Both the position numbers and the translations under genes were made by a program. Shown in pieces: positions 12,201-22,784 of a stretch of DNA of 64,000 nt (positions within the stretch are counted from its first letter, which is position 1; each line of letters begins with the position of its first letter). The notes beneath the pieces are model-generated. The model did not search any database. It saw nothing but the letters and a program-made list of their open reading frames with translations, and had not been told where the DNA came from. The stretch lies in NCBI RefSeq assembly GCF_043290135.1, contig NC_134701.1:11418501-11482500 (forward strand), in the 5' to 3' direction. This DNA is from Rhipicephalus microplus (lineage: Eukaryota; Arthropoda; Arachnida; Ixodida; Ixodidae).

Positions 12201-13139
12201 AAGGTTCACCCTACGTTCAACAAAGGGCGAAGGAAAGTCAGAGCGAGGGCGCTCATAAACAAGGCAAAAAAACACAACACGCACGCGCTATTCCTAGATG
12301 CCGCCCGCTACTATGGCAGGGAGGCGTTTGCCACTGCGGTCGTTGATATAGACGGAAACCTCATGAACGCGGCAACCGTCCAAACAAGCCATGTTCACGA
12401 AGCAGAGGAAATGGCGATCGCGCTAGCCTTGCAAAGCCACCAAGCCTACTCCACAATATACACAGACTCTAAGACGGCGGCACGAACGTTCGCGGCTGGC
12501 CTAGTAGCTAGAAGCACTGGAAAACTCACTGTCAACGCAATAAGAGAGTGCGAGAGCAAAGAAACCCTTGTTAAGGAAGAGAAAGCTCAAATTTACGTAT
12601 CCTGGCTCCCAGCGCACATGGGACAGTTACCGGGACTCGACTACTGCAATCCCAACGAAGAGGTCAACCGCCTGGTGCGTGAGCTCACACGCCGCGCCGC
12701 AGACAACGACCCCTCGATGAGTGAGCGGTACGAGAATCTCTGCAGCCACAACAAAGCACTCACATACCACGAGATCACTTCACAATACCGGGGACAAAGA
12801 CGTGCCTTCCCAGCACCGCACCCAAAGCTTAACAAAGCACAAGCTCTAACTCTCAGAAGATTGCAAACACGTACGTACATAACACCATCCACCATACACA
12901 GAGTCGACCCCGACACACCACCCACATGCTCCCTTTGCAACCATCCCTATTGTAATTTCGAACACATGCTCTGGCTGTGCTCTACCCATAGTGCAGCACA
13001 ACTGAATACCCAAGAGGCTTGGCAGGAAGCCCTCAAATGCAATCAATACAAGCTGCAACTACAGGCGGTCCAGAGGGCCCGCGACATCGCTACAAGCCTT
13101 CGGCTGCCAGCGCCATCCTGGGCGGAGCCTCCAGGTTGA
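9204..13139 (+). pseudogene. LINE ORF2: endonuclease, RT, RNase H (broken)
   Basis: From ATG 9204 the endonuclease begins IWQWNCNSLQKRK. A stop and frameshift near 9316 lead to the rest of the EEP fold (GGDFNARSTEW, LGSDHCIL), ending at TGA 9941-9943. RT starts about 10500 (APGPGGIDNKLL) and shifts frame near 10930 at the AKAFDTVKHE motif. It continues TPQGSVLSPLIFN, and its active box reads YAGD (about 11212-11223) where YADD is required. A SINE splits RT at 11255-11495. RNase H (11658-13139 frame) shows FLDAA, EAEEMA, TDSKTA and LPAHMG; the final Asp region reads NPNEEVNR. A C-terminal CxxC...H...C motif (CSLCNHPYCNFEHMLWLC) ends the protein. Clearly inactive. Confidence 0.88.
11255..11495 (+). 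mobile_element. tRNA-derived SINE (SINE-A) inside the LINE RT
   Basis: The 241-bp insert is flanked by a 14-bp target duplication (ccatgtggccactc, 11241-11254 and 11496-11509). Its head is tRNA-like, with an A box (tggtctagtgac) and B box region (ggatcaaaacc, degenerate here; GGTTCGAATCC in the copy at 30471). In the better copy the acceptor halves GCCGCGG and CTGCGGC pair. A conserved unrelated body follows. This resembles the tick Ruka-type SINE from memory. Pol III transcription and LINE machinery in trans would mobilise it. This copy is nested, so it is younger than the LINE. Confidence 0.88.
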
Positions 13140-13210
13140 ATTAAGGGTCGGAATGGCCCTTTCTCAGCCTCCTCAAGATCTGTTTAAATAAAATCAATCT
13201 CTCTCTCTCT

Positions 13211-13223
13211 TCATGGAATCAGT
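13211..13223. repeat. 13-bp target-site duplication, right copy
   Basis: tcatggaatcagt, partner of 6981-6993. D1 copy A sequence resumes directly after it. Confidence 0.93.
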
Positions 13224-14545
13224 CGTTGTCAGCTTTTGAGTCTGAGTCACCAGCGCCCCCTCTAATTTGACTGACTACCCCAATAATAAGACTGGTGTAG
13301 TTGCAGAGTAACAGAGCATTTGCGGAAAGCAATAGAGATTTTAAGTGGCTTTTGCCACACTAAATGCTCATATTAAATTATTCATCACAGATGGTAGGGT
13401 TACGTTCTTTGTGCTGAGGTGTAAGTGACGAACTACTGAAGCAACAGCTGAGTTTTAGTGCCGGAAAGCAGCACAGTAACACAACATTTAGCTATGGCAT
13501 TTTTTCAATTATGGTAAACGACAGCATAAATCCCTCCTAAATTTTTTATTCAGTTGGCTTACCACTTTTAATACATCTCAGCAACCAGTTTTTACATTTA
13601 TCAACGAAAACGTTCACTTTTTACACTTTTGTGAAGCCCCCTCGAGAGGTAAAGTCTGACAAAAATATTACCCAGCGTTTTGTATTTAGATGGCTTTTGC
13701 TTTCTTTCCATTTGTGCTTGCGTTTTTAGTATTAATAGTGGGCGTCACTGTGTGTTTTTAGAGAATGACCACTGTACCGTGTAGAGGGGAATGTGAAAGA
13801 CACTACGCGACAACCTTCCCTCCCTGGTCACCCCACCGTCAAAAAATAATTGAAGCCAGCCAAGCGCATTGTCATCCCATATGTGCCGGGCGCCAGTGAA
13901 GAGCTCTCCGCGATTCTCGGAAAATCAGAGTTCGAGGTGGTTCGCAAGCCTGCTTCGATGCTCACCCTCTTGCTACCACGGCCGAAGAAAAAAGCAACAC
14001 CAGCGAGTAGTCTGTAAGTTGCCGTGTTCAGAGTGTCCAGCCAGCTATACGTAGGCAAAAGCGAATGTTTCCGTTCAGAAAGCCCGTGCAGCGGCCGACA
14101 AGCTTGGACTGGCGTTCCCGACATAGTCAGGCGCTGAGCGCTAACGTGCGTCTTGCCGGGCAGCAACAAACTTTCGCGCCCACTCGTTAAGATTACGCCA
14201 ACTTAAGAACGACGTCAGGAAGGCAGAAGTGCAAAGCGGCAGTTTTGCAGAGCCCTTGGGCAGCCCGACCATATGATTGATATCTACAGCTTTTCCGTTC
14301 TAGAAACAGAGAGGAATTTCAGAAGGAGGTCCTTGCGTGAATCCTGGCACATTTACAACCCGCCAACAAACTTGAACCGCTCTCTGGGAACAATCTACTC
14401 AGTATAGGTTCACAGCTTTGGAAACGTGTTGGAAACGGAAAGCCGCAGCTTTGGCAAAACAAGACACGGATATGTTTTGTGACAAACACAGACAGATCCT
14501 GAGGAAGTTACCAAGTCGTTCCTGACACCTCAGGGCCTCTAATGA
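13224..14545. repeat. Duplicated block D1, copy A, segment 3
   Basis: This matches 23310-24605 with scattered differences. 13224-13850 is non-coding AT-rich sequence. The remainder is the Penelope-like fragment below. Similarity ends just after CCTGAGGAAG(T/C)TACCAAGTC in both copies, after which the sequences diverge completely. Confidence 0.9.
13854..14400 (+). pseudogene. Penelope-like element C-terminus (GIY-YIG region), D1 copy A
   Basis: In shifting frames the plus strand reads KPAKRIVIPYVPGASEEL, then KLPCSECPASY, then IDIYSFSVLETERNFRRR followed by LRESWHIYN. These are the linker, GIY-YIG endonuclease start and C-terminal tail typical of Penelope-like element proteins (as I recognise them). 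The RT domain is absent upstream, so the copy is 5' truncated. At least two frameshifts and stops are needed to follow it (near 14010, 14060 and 14200). Its sister at 23930-24480 is in D1 copy B. The assignment is from motif memory, not a search. Confidence 0.6.
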
Positions 14546-14748
14546 ACTTTCCAACTTCCTAAATCTTCTACCGAGCCCAAAAGATTTCTGTCAAAATGCT
14601 TACATTTAGGCTTATAGAATTTACACTCTATAAATTAGCGACCTCCAAAACAAAAGCAAGAATAAATAAAAAAAATTTCTGTGCGGTGAAGTTGCCCACT
14701 ATTTTCACAATCGATTTCTATAAATGTTCAATTATTTGCTTAAACGTC

Positions 14749-14749
<1 letters not shown>
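14546..14749. other. Unassigned AT-rich spacer
   Basis: No gene or repeat recognised between the end of D1 copy A and the first (TA)n tract. Confidence 0.6.

Positions 14750-14789
<40 letters not shown>
14750..14789. repeat. (TA)n microsatellite
   Basis: Uninterrupted TA dinucleotides. It marks the left border of foldback unit 1. Confidence 0.97.
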
Positions 14790-14792
<3 letters not shown>

Positions 14793-14887
14793 AGTAATAA
14801 CTCAATGGGCCAGTTAGTCTTCGAGAAGGTATGGGATATGGCACAACGGGAGCGTTGTCAACAAGGATAAATATATTTATTTCCCAA

Positions 14888-14918
14888 CAGTTTCGGGAGG
14901 CGTCCTCCCTTCATCAGG
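14888..14918 (-). ncRNA. Hammerhead-like hairpin 1
   Basis: The minus strand reads CTGATGAA, stem GGGAGG, loop acg, stem CCTCCC, then GAAACTGTT. CTGANGA and GAAA flanking stem II are the hammerhead ribozyme core boxes. An extra A between the first box and the stem departs from the canonical core, so activity is doubtful. AATAAA follows within about 15 nt. Confidence 0.45.
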
Positions 14919-15400
14919 GGATGAGTTATACTAACATGAACTTCCAAACTTCGTTGCTGCCACGTCCTCGCCTTGAAAAATGCTTGCGAGAGTGATAGAG
15001 AACTAAAAAAAGAAAGAAAGAAAGAAAAAAGACAGAAAGATAAGAAAGAAGACTAAAAAAAGGAGGGAAGAAAAAAAAGTAAAAAAGAGGAAGAACCACT
15101 GTCAACACTGTCAACACTGAGAACGAAACCAAATGTCCGAGTACGTCCACATCCGGTTCTTATACCGTGCTGGTCAGTTTTCGACTTGTGTCGGGCCACC
15201 CAAGATTGTCGCCGCGATGGCGGGAGGGGTCCGTGACGGCGTGCGTAAGAAAACGGTTTCCCCTTAATGAGGAAAGGATACACGGACGTTTGGTTTCGTT
15301 TTCAGTGTTGACAGTGGTTCTTCCTCCTTTTTACTTTCTTTTTTTTCTTTTTCCCCCCCCTTTACTCTTTTCGTCTTTTTTCTTCTCTTTTTTTCTTATA

Positions 15401-15557
<157 letters not shown>

Positions 15558-15590
15558 CCTGACGAAGGCCGTGCCACGGCTGAAACGTTG
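15558..15590 (+). ncRNA. Hammerhead-like hairpin 2
   Basis: CTGACGAA, stem GGCCG, loop tgcca, stem CGGCT, then GAAACGTTGG. Same layout as hairpin 1 with a different stem. It starts right after a (TA)n tract, and its tail runs to the next (TA)n at 15668. Confidence 0.45.
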
Positions 15591-15665
15591 GCATAAAAGT
15601 ATTGCTCTTTCGTACGTGTACTCGCTTGTGTTCTTTATACGTACCAGACCCCTTGAACTTCCTGC

Positions 15666-15667
<2 letters not shown>

Positions 15668-15696
<29 letters not shown>
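15668..15696. repeat. (TA)n microsatellite
   Basis: Short TA run, right border of foldback unit 1. Confidence 0.95.
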
Positions 15697-15699
<3 letters not shown>

Positions 15700-15712
15700 G
15701 GTATATATATTA

Positions 15713-15821
15713 GGGAAAGAAGTGTATACCTAAGGGCTCGTTTTTCTGTGTTTTAACACAATAATAATGAGATCTAACAGACAGTAATGCCAAGGAATGT
15801 ACAGGGGAAGTACAGGGGAAG
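15713..15821 (-). mobile_element. SINE-B 3' fragment
   Basis: The stretch atgagatctaacag...gtaatgccaaggaatgtac is shared with the tail of the SINE at 59622-59790. The tRNA-like head is missing here. A short internal duplication (tacaggggaag twice) lies at the truncation point next to (TA)n. Confidence 0.6.

Positions 15822-15866
<45 letters not shown>
15822..15866. repeat. (TA)n microsatellite
   Basis: Left border of the large inverted repeat unit. Confidence 0.96.
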
Positions 15867-15870
<4 letters not shown>

Positions 15871-15906
15871 TAGATGCGCTTTCACATAACAACTGTTTAT
15901 TGTGCT

Positions 15907-15939
15907 GACGTTTCGACGGGCACCCCGTCTTTTTCAAGG
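15907..15939 (-). ncRNA. Hammerhead-like hairpin 3
   Basis: The minus strand reads CTTGAAAAA, stem GACGGG, loop gtg, stem CCCGTC, GAAACGTC, followed closely by AATAAA. The first box is degenerate (CTTGAAA against CTGANGA), so it is a relative and probably inactive. Confidence 0.35.
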
Positions 15940-16546
15940 CATAATACTATTTACACATGTTCCGTGTCCTCTTATAGCCTGTCGAGACAGGAGGGAAGGC
16001 GTCAAAAGAGAGAGAGAGAGAGAGAAAAAAGAAACAGCGAAACGGGAGGACAAACAATAAATAAAATATAGAAAATCTAGGAGAAGAAGCAAGACCGACA
16101 TGGCGTAATTAGAAAGGGGCAGCATTTCAACAGAGTAGGGCAGAGGTAGATGAGCATTGTCATCATTGTCAACAATACCTCCCCCGCACCCACTCTTCGC
16201 TAAGTGGGCAGGGAGCCGCCGTTCTTATATTTCACCTTTCCGTGTAGTCCGCTGGCGGCTCGTTCCTCTTGGAAGTGTATGACAAGTTAATGGGGGTTCA
16301 ACAATCAGATAATGGGAACAACCGGAATCTTATTTTATCTACAAGTTTAACACGATAACATACGCAATAAATGAACACCCAGGCACTCTGTCTGCATTAC
16401 GACCGCTAAAAGACGCAAACGCTTCTCTCTAATCAGTCCGGTTTCATTACGACAATAATATTACCCGCTAACAAAGCTTTTGGCCTATGCATCTGACAAC
16501 ATAGAAATGATTTGCCTCATCAAGCACAGCCGGAACGCACAGATAA

Positions 16547-16830
16547 GTGGTCCCGGATGTCGTACGGTCCCCCCCCCCTTTTTTTTGTTTTTTCTCTTCT
16601 TCAAGTTTCAACGCGCAATCTGTTCCTTCACTGACAAGGAGCTGACAGCTATGTGGTTTCGTTAACTTTTTCATACATGCGCGCATATCTTCCCAGTGCG
16701 CCGCAACTGTGTGGTGACTGTCCCGGATGTCGTACAGTCTCCCCCCCCCCCTGTTCTTCTTTTTTTTCCTTTATTAATTCTTTAACACACATTCTGTTCC
16801 TTCACTGACAAGGAGCCAATGCATATAATG
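16547..16830. repeat. Direct duplication in the centre of foldback unit 2
   Basis: gtcccggatgtcgtac plus a C-rich/T-rich tract plus ttccttcactgacaaggagc occurs at 16547-16643 and again at 16719-16816, about 172 bp apart. The poly-C and poly-T runs vary in length. No function is apparent. Confidence 0.85.
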
Positions 16831-17256
16831 AATATCGATGGCGGTGCCTCAATCACCGGCTTTTTGGTTCCTCCCGACGCCACCAGCACGCACTCAAAGC
16901 GCTTAAGCCCTCCCCATACACTTCAAGGAGGAACGAGCCGCCAGCGGACTACACGGAAAGGTGAAATATAAGAACGGCGGCTCCCTGCCCACTTAGCGAA
17001 GAGTGGGTGCGGGGGAGGTATTGTTGACAATGATGACAATGCTCATCTACCTCTGCCCTACTCTGTTGAAATGCTGCCCCTTTCTAATTACGCCATGTCG
17101 GTCTTGCTTCTTCTCCTAGATTTTCTATATTTTATTTAATGTTTGTCCTCCCGTTTCGCTGTTTCTTTTTTTCCTCTCTCTCTCTCTCTTTTGACCCCTT
17201 CCCTCCTGTCTCGACAGGCTATAAGAGCACACGGAACATGTGTAAATAGTATTATG

Positions 17257-17289
17257 CCTTGAAAAAGACGGGGTTCCCGTCGAAACGTC
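17257..17289 (+). ncRNA. Hammerhead-like hairpin 4
   Basis: Mirror copy of hairpin 3 on the plus strand: CTTGAAAAA, stem GACGGG, loop gtt, stem CCCGTC, GAAACGTC, then AATAAA. Confidence 0.35.
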
Positions 17290-17366
17290 GGCACAATAAA
17301 CAGTTGTTATGTGAAAGCGCATCTACTTTCATATTTATAACCTTGCGGCAACCGAAGTTATTCTTT

Positions 17367-17369
<3 letters not shown>

Positions 17370-17403
<34 letters not shown>
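17370..17403. repeat. (TA)n microsatellite
   Basis: Right border of foldback unit 2, after a tail of about 80 bp. Confidence 0.95.
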
Positions 17404-17405
<2 letters not shown>

Positions 17406-17660
17406 CCACGGACAATTACATATAAGCAGACGCTTACGGCAACGACGTACGTACCAATATAATAAAAAAGTGCCAACAGCAATACTTATATTCGTAGTAG
17501 CCTAGGCTATGTAACAGTTTGTTACAAGCTTCTAAACGATCCCACAACCACCGCATGCCTCAAGAAAAGCAAGAAAGTCATGATCGGTAATGCGCTCAAG
17601 AGATGTTAGAATCTCTTGAATTGGATTCGCGGCACTTTCATAATAACAAAGAACTAGAAC
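17404..17660. repeat. Duplicated block D3, copy 1
   Basis: It matches 30112-30377 (shared landmarks: cggacaatt, cgtagtagcctaggct, cccacaaccaccgcatgcct). Both copies begin next to (TA)n. Non-coding and of unknown origin; possibly the tail of a repeat family. Confidence 0.88.
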
Positions 17661-18762
17661 GAAAACAAAATAATAAAGCCTAACGTCTAACATTTTTGTT
17701 ATTTCAGTTTTGCGGACAGTATTGCGCTCTTTAGTGATTCACGAAAGAAAATCTGGAGATGTAAAAGAAAGACACGTTCAAGCAGGATTAAACAGAGGCC
17801 TGAAGAAAACAAACATAATGTTAGACGGCCCCGTGAAAACGCGGAATTAAGGGTACTAACAGTAAAGCCACTCCTCCCCCTAAGTTTCTCGCATTCGCCA
17901 AAAAATAATATTAATAATAATAATAAGGTCAAGTTGATTTGAAATAAAACGTTATTCATTTGCGACACATGCCCGGCTATCACATTGCCGATAAGCTTCA
18001 AGCAGAATTTCAAAATATTTCAGTATTAACTTACGGGCCTAAAACACGAATAAACTACTGCACGCGGCTTGAAAAACACCACGAGGCTTGAGTGGTACCG
18101 CAAGAATCAATAAACTACATATAGAGAGGATAGATACACCCACACGCACGCATTGTCATCTCACTATATTATTGTAAGGAAATAAATCATGTAGGAAAAC
18201 TTCTGCCGTGTGCCCGTTGCATCGGTAACAACACGAATGAATGGAACACCCAGGCACACCATAGAACGAGAATACACAAAAAAAGAATGTTCAATAGCAA
18301 ATGTGCAGTAAAACTAGAACCGAAATATGATGGCACGTAGAGCAGACAACATAAGGCCTTATATGAAGCGAGCGAGTCCAAAATGGAAGCACTGGGTCAC
18401 TTGCTGCATGCTGTGGTTATCTCTGCCGAAAGCAGTGCCGGAATCCTGCCGCGTATCCAACTCGTACACGATTCTGACTCCTCCACACTTGTCCACACAC
18501 GGGCACTCCAGCAAGAAAAATCTGCTCTCGCAATAATGATTATTCTTCCGTCAAGCCGACTACTGAGAGAAAAAAGGGGAGGAGGGGGGTAGACATTGCA
18601 GACAAAAAAAAGGCTCATTCTCCCTCGTTGAAACCTCAGCTGAGCCTCCAAAAATGGTTTACGTCCACCCCACCCCCTTCCCCCAGCGTGTCATTTGTGG
18701 GCATGTGGTTTGAGGAAGGCGTTCGCCGAATTTTCATTGTGCGGACGACGACGTCAGAGGAC
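17661..18762. other. Non-coding stretch, nothing recognised
   Basis: AT-rich sequence with only short chance ORFs. There is a small (TAA)n run near 17905-17925. No repeat or gene recognised. Confidence 0.6.
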
Positions 18763-18800
18763 CATGCTGCCTCCACGCCTACCTGCGTGGAGGCAGCATG
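18763..18800. other. Perfect 16-bp stem hairpin
   Basis: CATGCTGCCTCCACGC and its exact reverse complement flank a 6-nt loop (ctacct). It is GC-rich against an AT-rich background. It may be a mini-palindrome or a small RNA hairpin; no function is claimed. Confidence 0.85.
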
Positions 18801-18944
18801 CTTGCCCGCGTTCAACGAGATAACAAAAAACTTCTGTACGTCAAGATGGGTATTCCCCTCCTACACCCTGGCTTGAGTAGGGGGCAGTCGCATTGCACTA
18901 TTACAAGCCCATGCGTATAGTAAGATTGGATGTGATATGAATTC
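18801..18944. other. Spacer
   Basis: Short non-coding spacer before the LINE fragment. Confidence 0.5.
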
Positions 18945-19640
18945 CTAAGTATTGTACGAAGTTACTTTATCTCCAGGGAGGATATTTGAGTAGTATACCC
19001 GAGAAGAGTTAGGTGACCCAAATATATGCTTAACTTTACATTTGTTAATATTTAGTTCCATTAGCCACAAGCTGCACCAGCTAGATATAATATTTAAATC
19101 GGAGTGTAGGGGATAACAATAGTCGTCTGAAGTAATTTGTGTAAAAGTATCGCAATGATCAGCAAAAAGGTGAATATTAGAAATTACTTGAGAAGGTAGG
19201 TCAACAATATATATTAGAAACAACAAAGGACCGAGGACCAACTCTTGGGGCACTCCTGAGGTAACATGGCACATTTATGAATTGTAACCGTTAGCGTTAA
19301 CGTACTGTAAGCGATTAGCAAGAAAGCATCCGACCTATTTTAATAGGTTAATGTCAAGATTTAAGTTCCCTAACTTGTAGATGAGAAGTTTATGACGCAC
19401 TTTATCCAATACTTTTGCAAAATCTAAAACAAATGCTGTCAGCGGATGATGAAGGAACAAGAATTACATCAGTGAAAGGTACGAGTTGAGTCTCACATGA
19501 TTACGATTTCCTAAAACCGTGTTTTGAAGGCGAAAAGAAGGTGTTATTTTCAAGAAAATTTGAGATGATTCTGATTACGAAGTATTATATAATAGTTAGA
19601 AGCACGTTCTCGTAAGAAAAATGGGGCAATAGTTGGTTGT
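18945..19640 (-). pseudogene. CR1/jockey-like LINE RT fragment
   Basis: The minus strand reads SGVPQELVLGPLLFLIYIVDLP, FADHCDTF and WLMELNINKCKV, the palm motifs B, C and D of a LINE reverse transcriptase. The catalytic box is FADH instead of YADD, and upstream sequence (to about 19640) continues in broken frames. It is truncated on both sides. It is similar in style to the fragments at 30730-31015, 39960-40245 and 44126-45474. Confidence 0.75.
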
Positions 19641-21072
19641 TAAGCTTTTCTAAGCTGATCTGAGAAGTAGAACTACCTCCCCTACCTTCCACTGATAAGG
19701 TAAACTACCTATATGAAGCAATAGGCCTGACAGAGCTGTAGCCTGTAGTAAAAATGCACATGCAAACTGCAACGCAGCTCGTTTGTTATAAAAATATTAT
19801 GTTGTAAACTGCATTATAATCTCGAGGCCAGGATTCCGGCTCACGAGAGGCTAGTTCCTTAAACGTCCACCACGTGCCGCATAAAGTTGAACCCTTCCCC
19901 CCGCTCACTTTTTTCTCCTCCCACCATGACGCTGACAAGTTCCCTACGGAAATGGTTTTGCTCTTAAACCTGTTCTCGCCCGCCCCTCATTGTGGGAACC
20001 AAAGAATAGCGCCTCCCTGCCAGCGCATTCTCTCCCCACCGGGTTGCAGAAATTAGGTGCATTTTCTCATCTTCTAACCCCTACCACCACCGTTTAAACG
20101 CCGGCCGGTGTAGAGTACGCGAACATGTTCCGGACCGGCCATGAACGGTTTTTCAGACTGAGGACTTCTGCATTTCTTTGGCTCGGTTGAGCTCGAATCC
20201 TCACAGTTTTAATATATAGTCATAGATAATTTACATACGAAGAAGCTACGATCAACCACATTACATTCTTTAGTTTGTTTCTCGTCGTAGGCAATCTATA
20301 GTATTCTTAATATCAGGTTCAATACATAATTTGTGGCTAAGCCATATTCTTTGCCGACCCTAGCTTTTTCTAGGGCAGAACAGTTTTTTAATCTTCTTTT
20401 TTAGCTAATAAGCTATTGAAAAGCATGCAAAAAATTAAATATTTTAGTACAACTATTTTCACAGGAGAACCATGTCCACATACTGGACACTGTTATTCAG
20501 TTGTCGAACATATAGGTACACACACTCTGGCATTCTCTTTGAAAGAGCGCTGCTTTTGGCCCTGTTAGGTTAATAGCCCTATAAAACACAAGCGAGGTTT
20601 GTTTTGACCCAAGAAAAAGTTTCTCATGGTTGGCTGTAGCACATAGCGTTCAGCACCACAAAGTAAATAATACGTAGAAGAGAGCTTGTGTATTTTGTCC
20701 ACAATTCAACTTCAGACACCGATCCCCCTCGTGATTCATGCTGTTGATAGATTCCCAGCATGTCCCAGTTTAATTTTTTTTATGACTGGGCTTGAAGAGT
20801 GTCACGTCAAGCCACCTCTTGTTTTTTTTTCTTCCTTCTGTATTGAGCACGATGTACACCAATTGCATCTTGGTGTCGTATGTATTGGACGTAATCAATT
20901 CTCGCATTGCCAGCAAAGTTTTGATTACAAAGGCTACGTTTTTTTCTACGATGTATCGAAAAAACATAACTGAGCTCGTAAATTTAAATGATTTCTATGG
21001 TGAAATACTTTTGTATACTTGACCGCATCGTGCGCGCGTATTTTCGCGTATATTACGCAATTACTTCCGGTG
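19641..21072. other. Non-coding stretch, nothing recognised
   Basis: No gene, repeat match or structure that I can support. Only short chance ORFs are present. Confidence 0.6.
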
Positions 21073-21086
21073 GCCAATGAGTAGGT

Positions 21087-21325
21087 TAATGTATAAGTGG
21101 GGTTTAACGTCTCAAAACCACCGTATAATTATGAGAGATGCCGTAGTGGAGGGCTCAAGAAATTTCGAACACCTGGGGTTCTCTAACGTGCACTCAAATC
21201 TGAGCACGAGGGCCTACAACATTTCCGCCTCCATCGAAAATGCAGCCGCCGCAGCCGGGATTAGATCCCATGACCTGCGGGTCAGCAGCCGAACACCTTA
21301 GCCACTAGACCACTGCAGTGGGGCA
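21087..21325 (-). mobile_element. tRNA-derived SINE-A, minus strand
   Basis: Same family as 11255-11495 and 30471-30714, reverse orientation: the tRNA-like head lies at the right end (gaccactgcagtggggc) and the conserved ggtttaacgtctcaaaacc end at the left. Flanking 14-bp direct repeats (gccaatgagtaggt at 21073-21086 and gccaataaataggt at 21326-21339) have two differences, so this copy is older. Confidence 0.85.
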
Positions 21326-21339
21326 GCCAATAAATAGGT

Positions 21340-22784
21340 GGGGCTGAAGGATCAAATACTCTTAAAAACATGTTACTCAACTCTTACAGAAGCTACCACA
21401 GTTCCGGCAGTAGCTCTGCTTACTTTTCTGCATCACTTTTTTGTCATGTTTTTGTCAATACTAAGTGTATGTACCAACCTGCTGAAAGCACCAAATGATG
21501 ATTACAGTAACTGTAAATAAATAGTAACAATAAATAATATGTTCAATACACTAGTCATGGGGTAGGAGAGGAATATGCTTGGCAACCACTTAGTAAACGC
21601 CCCGAGATCGTACTGTCCAGTAATCCCTTGAGGAAGCTCTTTTCCTGTGTTATTTCTTTGTAGAGCTTATTCTTGGCGTAAATGTATATAAAAAACTGAG
21701 TATAGTTCCATAGAAAAAAACAAAAAACAAAAAACAACAGACGCTCAGGACGCACAGCACAATTACAGTGTAAGCTGGAGCAGCGGCTTTTGTAGACCTT
21801 TTGTAATTTAGTGTTAGCATCTATTCTGCTGGAATCTCATTGCAGGCGTCTTAATTTATAAAGTACCCAGCATAGTTCCGTAAAGTCTCCTTCAAACAAT
21901 ATCTGCTTCAAGGTATAGCATGCCCCTGATTGTTTTTGCTCTACTACCTGAAAACATTTAATTAATGAGGTTCGCAACTTCACATTATGCAGCATCGTGT
22001 GTTTTACAAAAAATTTGCTACACCTAGAACTATTGTCTTTATCTATGTTTTTGGCACATTTCAATCACCTTGATATATTAAAAATAGTAATAGATAATTT
22101 ATTTATGTAACACTTCATCTGGTGAGATTTCATTGCGACATGTGAAAGTAAATTTCATGGTGTTATTGCGCACATTACAGGTGCTTTTTGCAACAGATAG
22201 TCGAATGTGCAACGATCTCCGCGTTGTTGATATATGTGTCGAAGGCCTGTGCACCAATAAAGCAGATATCGAATGGGGTCGTTGGCGTACGACGTAAGGG
22301 CTAACATGCTCATCTTAAAAGCAATTTTAAACCCACACTGTTTATTTACGTGTACATCTCAAGTACGTAGTGCTTCCTCTCGCGCCCGGATGTTGTCAGA
22401 ATTCAGAGCTGTATTTTGCGATTGACGAGTGAATGCACCATAATTATTGCCTATATTAGATAGGAAAATATTGACAATAACCCACTTTTTTACTCAATGG
22501 TCTCGCTGATATATGTGTAAACATGGCCATGGCAAGAACACTAATCAAGCTGTAGCCAAGAAGAAAAAGGTGATGCAGAACATTTTGTATCAGTCTGTAA
22601 AGCAGTTATCGATTGATGATATTCTGTTAGTTGCTAACGTGAGGTCATTACTGGCAGCGATATGCTTTTATTTTTCCTTCCAGGAAAAAGAAAGCTGATG
22701 TTCACGTTTGTTGCCATCGTATAGTGTTACACCTTCAATCCACACACAGCTCAGATAATAGTGCAAAATTTAAATCTAGGTGAA
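21340..22784. other. Non-coding stretch, nothing recognised
   Basis: AT-rich, with short chance ORFs only and no supported feature. Confidence 0.6.

Larger units (their letters stand above)
6994..13210 (+). mobile_element. Full-length LINE with RNase H (I/LOA-like)
   Basis: This is a 6217-bp insertion bounded by a perfect 13-bp target duplication. It contains a 5' UTR, a gag-like ORF1 and an overlapping ORF2 with endonuclease, RT, RNase H and a C-terminal CCHC. The 3' end is ...AAATAAAATCAATCTCTCTCTCT with no poly(A). ORF2 with a C-terminal RNase H places it in the I/LOA/R1 group, though I cannot fix the clade. The RT box reads YAGD instead of YADD and several frames are broken, so this copy is dead. 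It is apparently complete at the 5' end. Confidence 0.9.
15867..17329. mobile_element. Foldback unit 2: 415-bp inverted repeat arms
   Basis: The arms 15867-16281 and 16915-17329 are near-perfect reverse complements, each about 415 bp, around a 633-bp centre. Each arm carries a hammerhead-like hairpin near its outer end, pointing outward, and the unit sits between (TA)n tracts. There is no plausible protein. The centre holds a direct duplication (16547-16655 and 16720-16830). The long arms look like a foldback element or a Penelope-type inverted insertion. An assembly inversion is less likely because the arms differ at several positions. Confidence 0.65.

Noticed and set aside
13828..14169. 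Minus-strand ORFs of about 113 residues repeated at 23911-24255
   Set aside because: They are conserved only because the D1 copies are duplicates; the plus strand carries the recognisable PLE reading.
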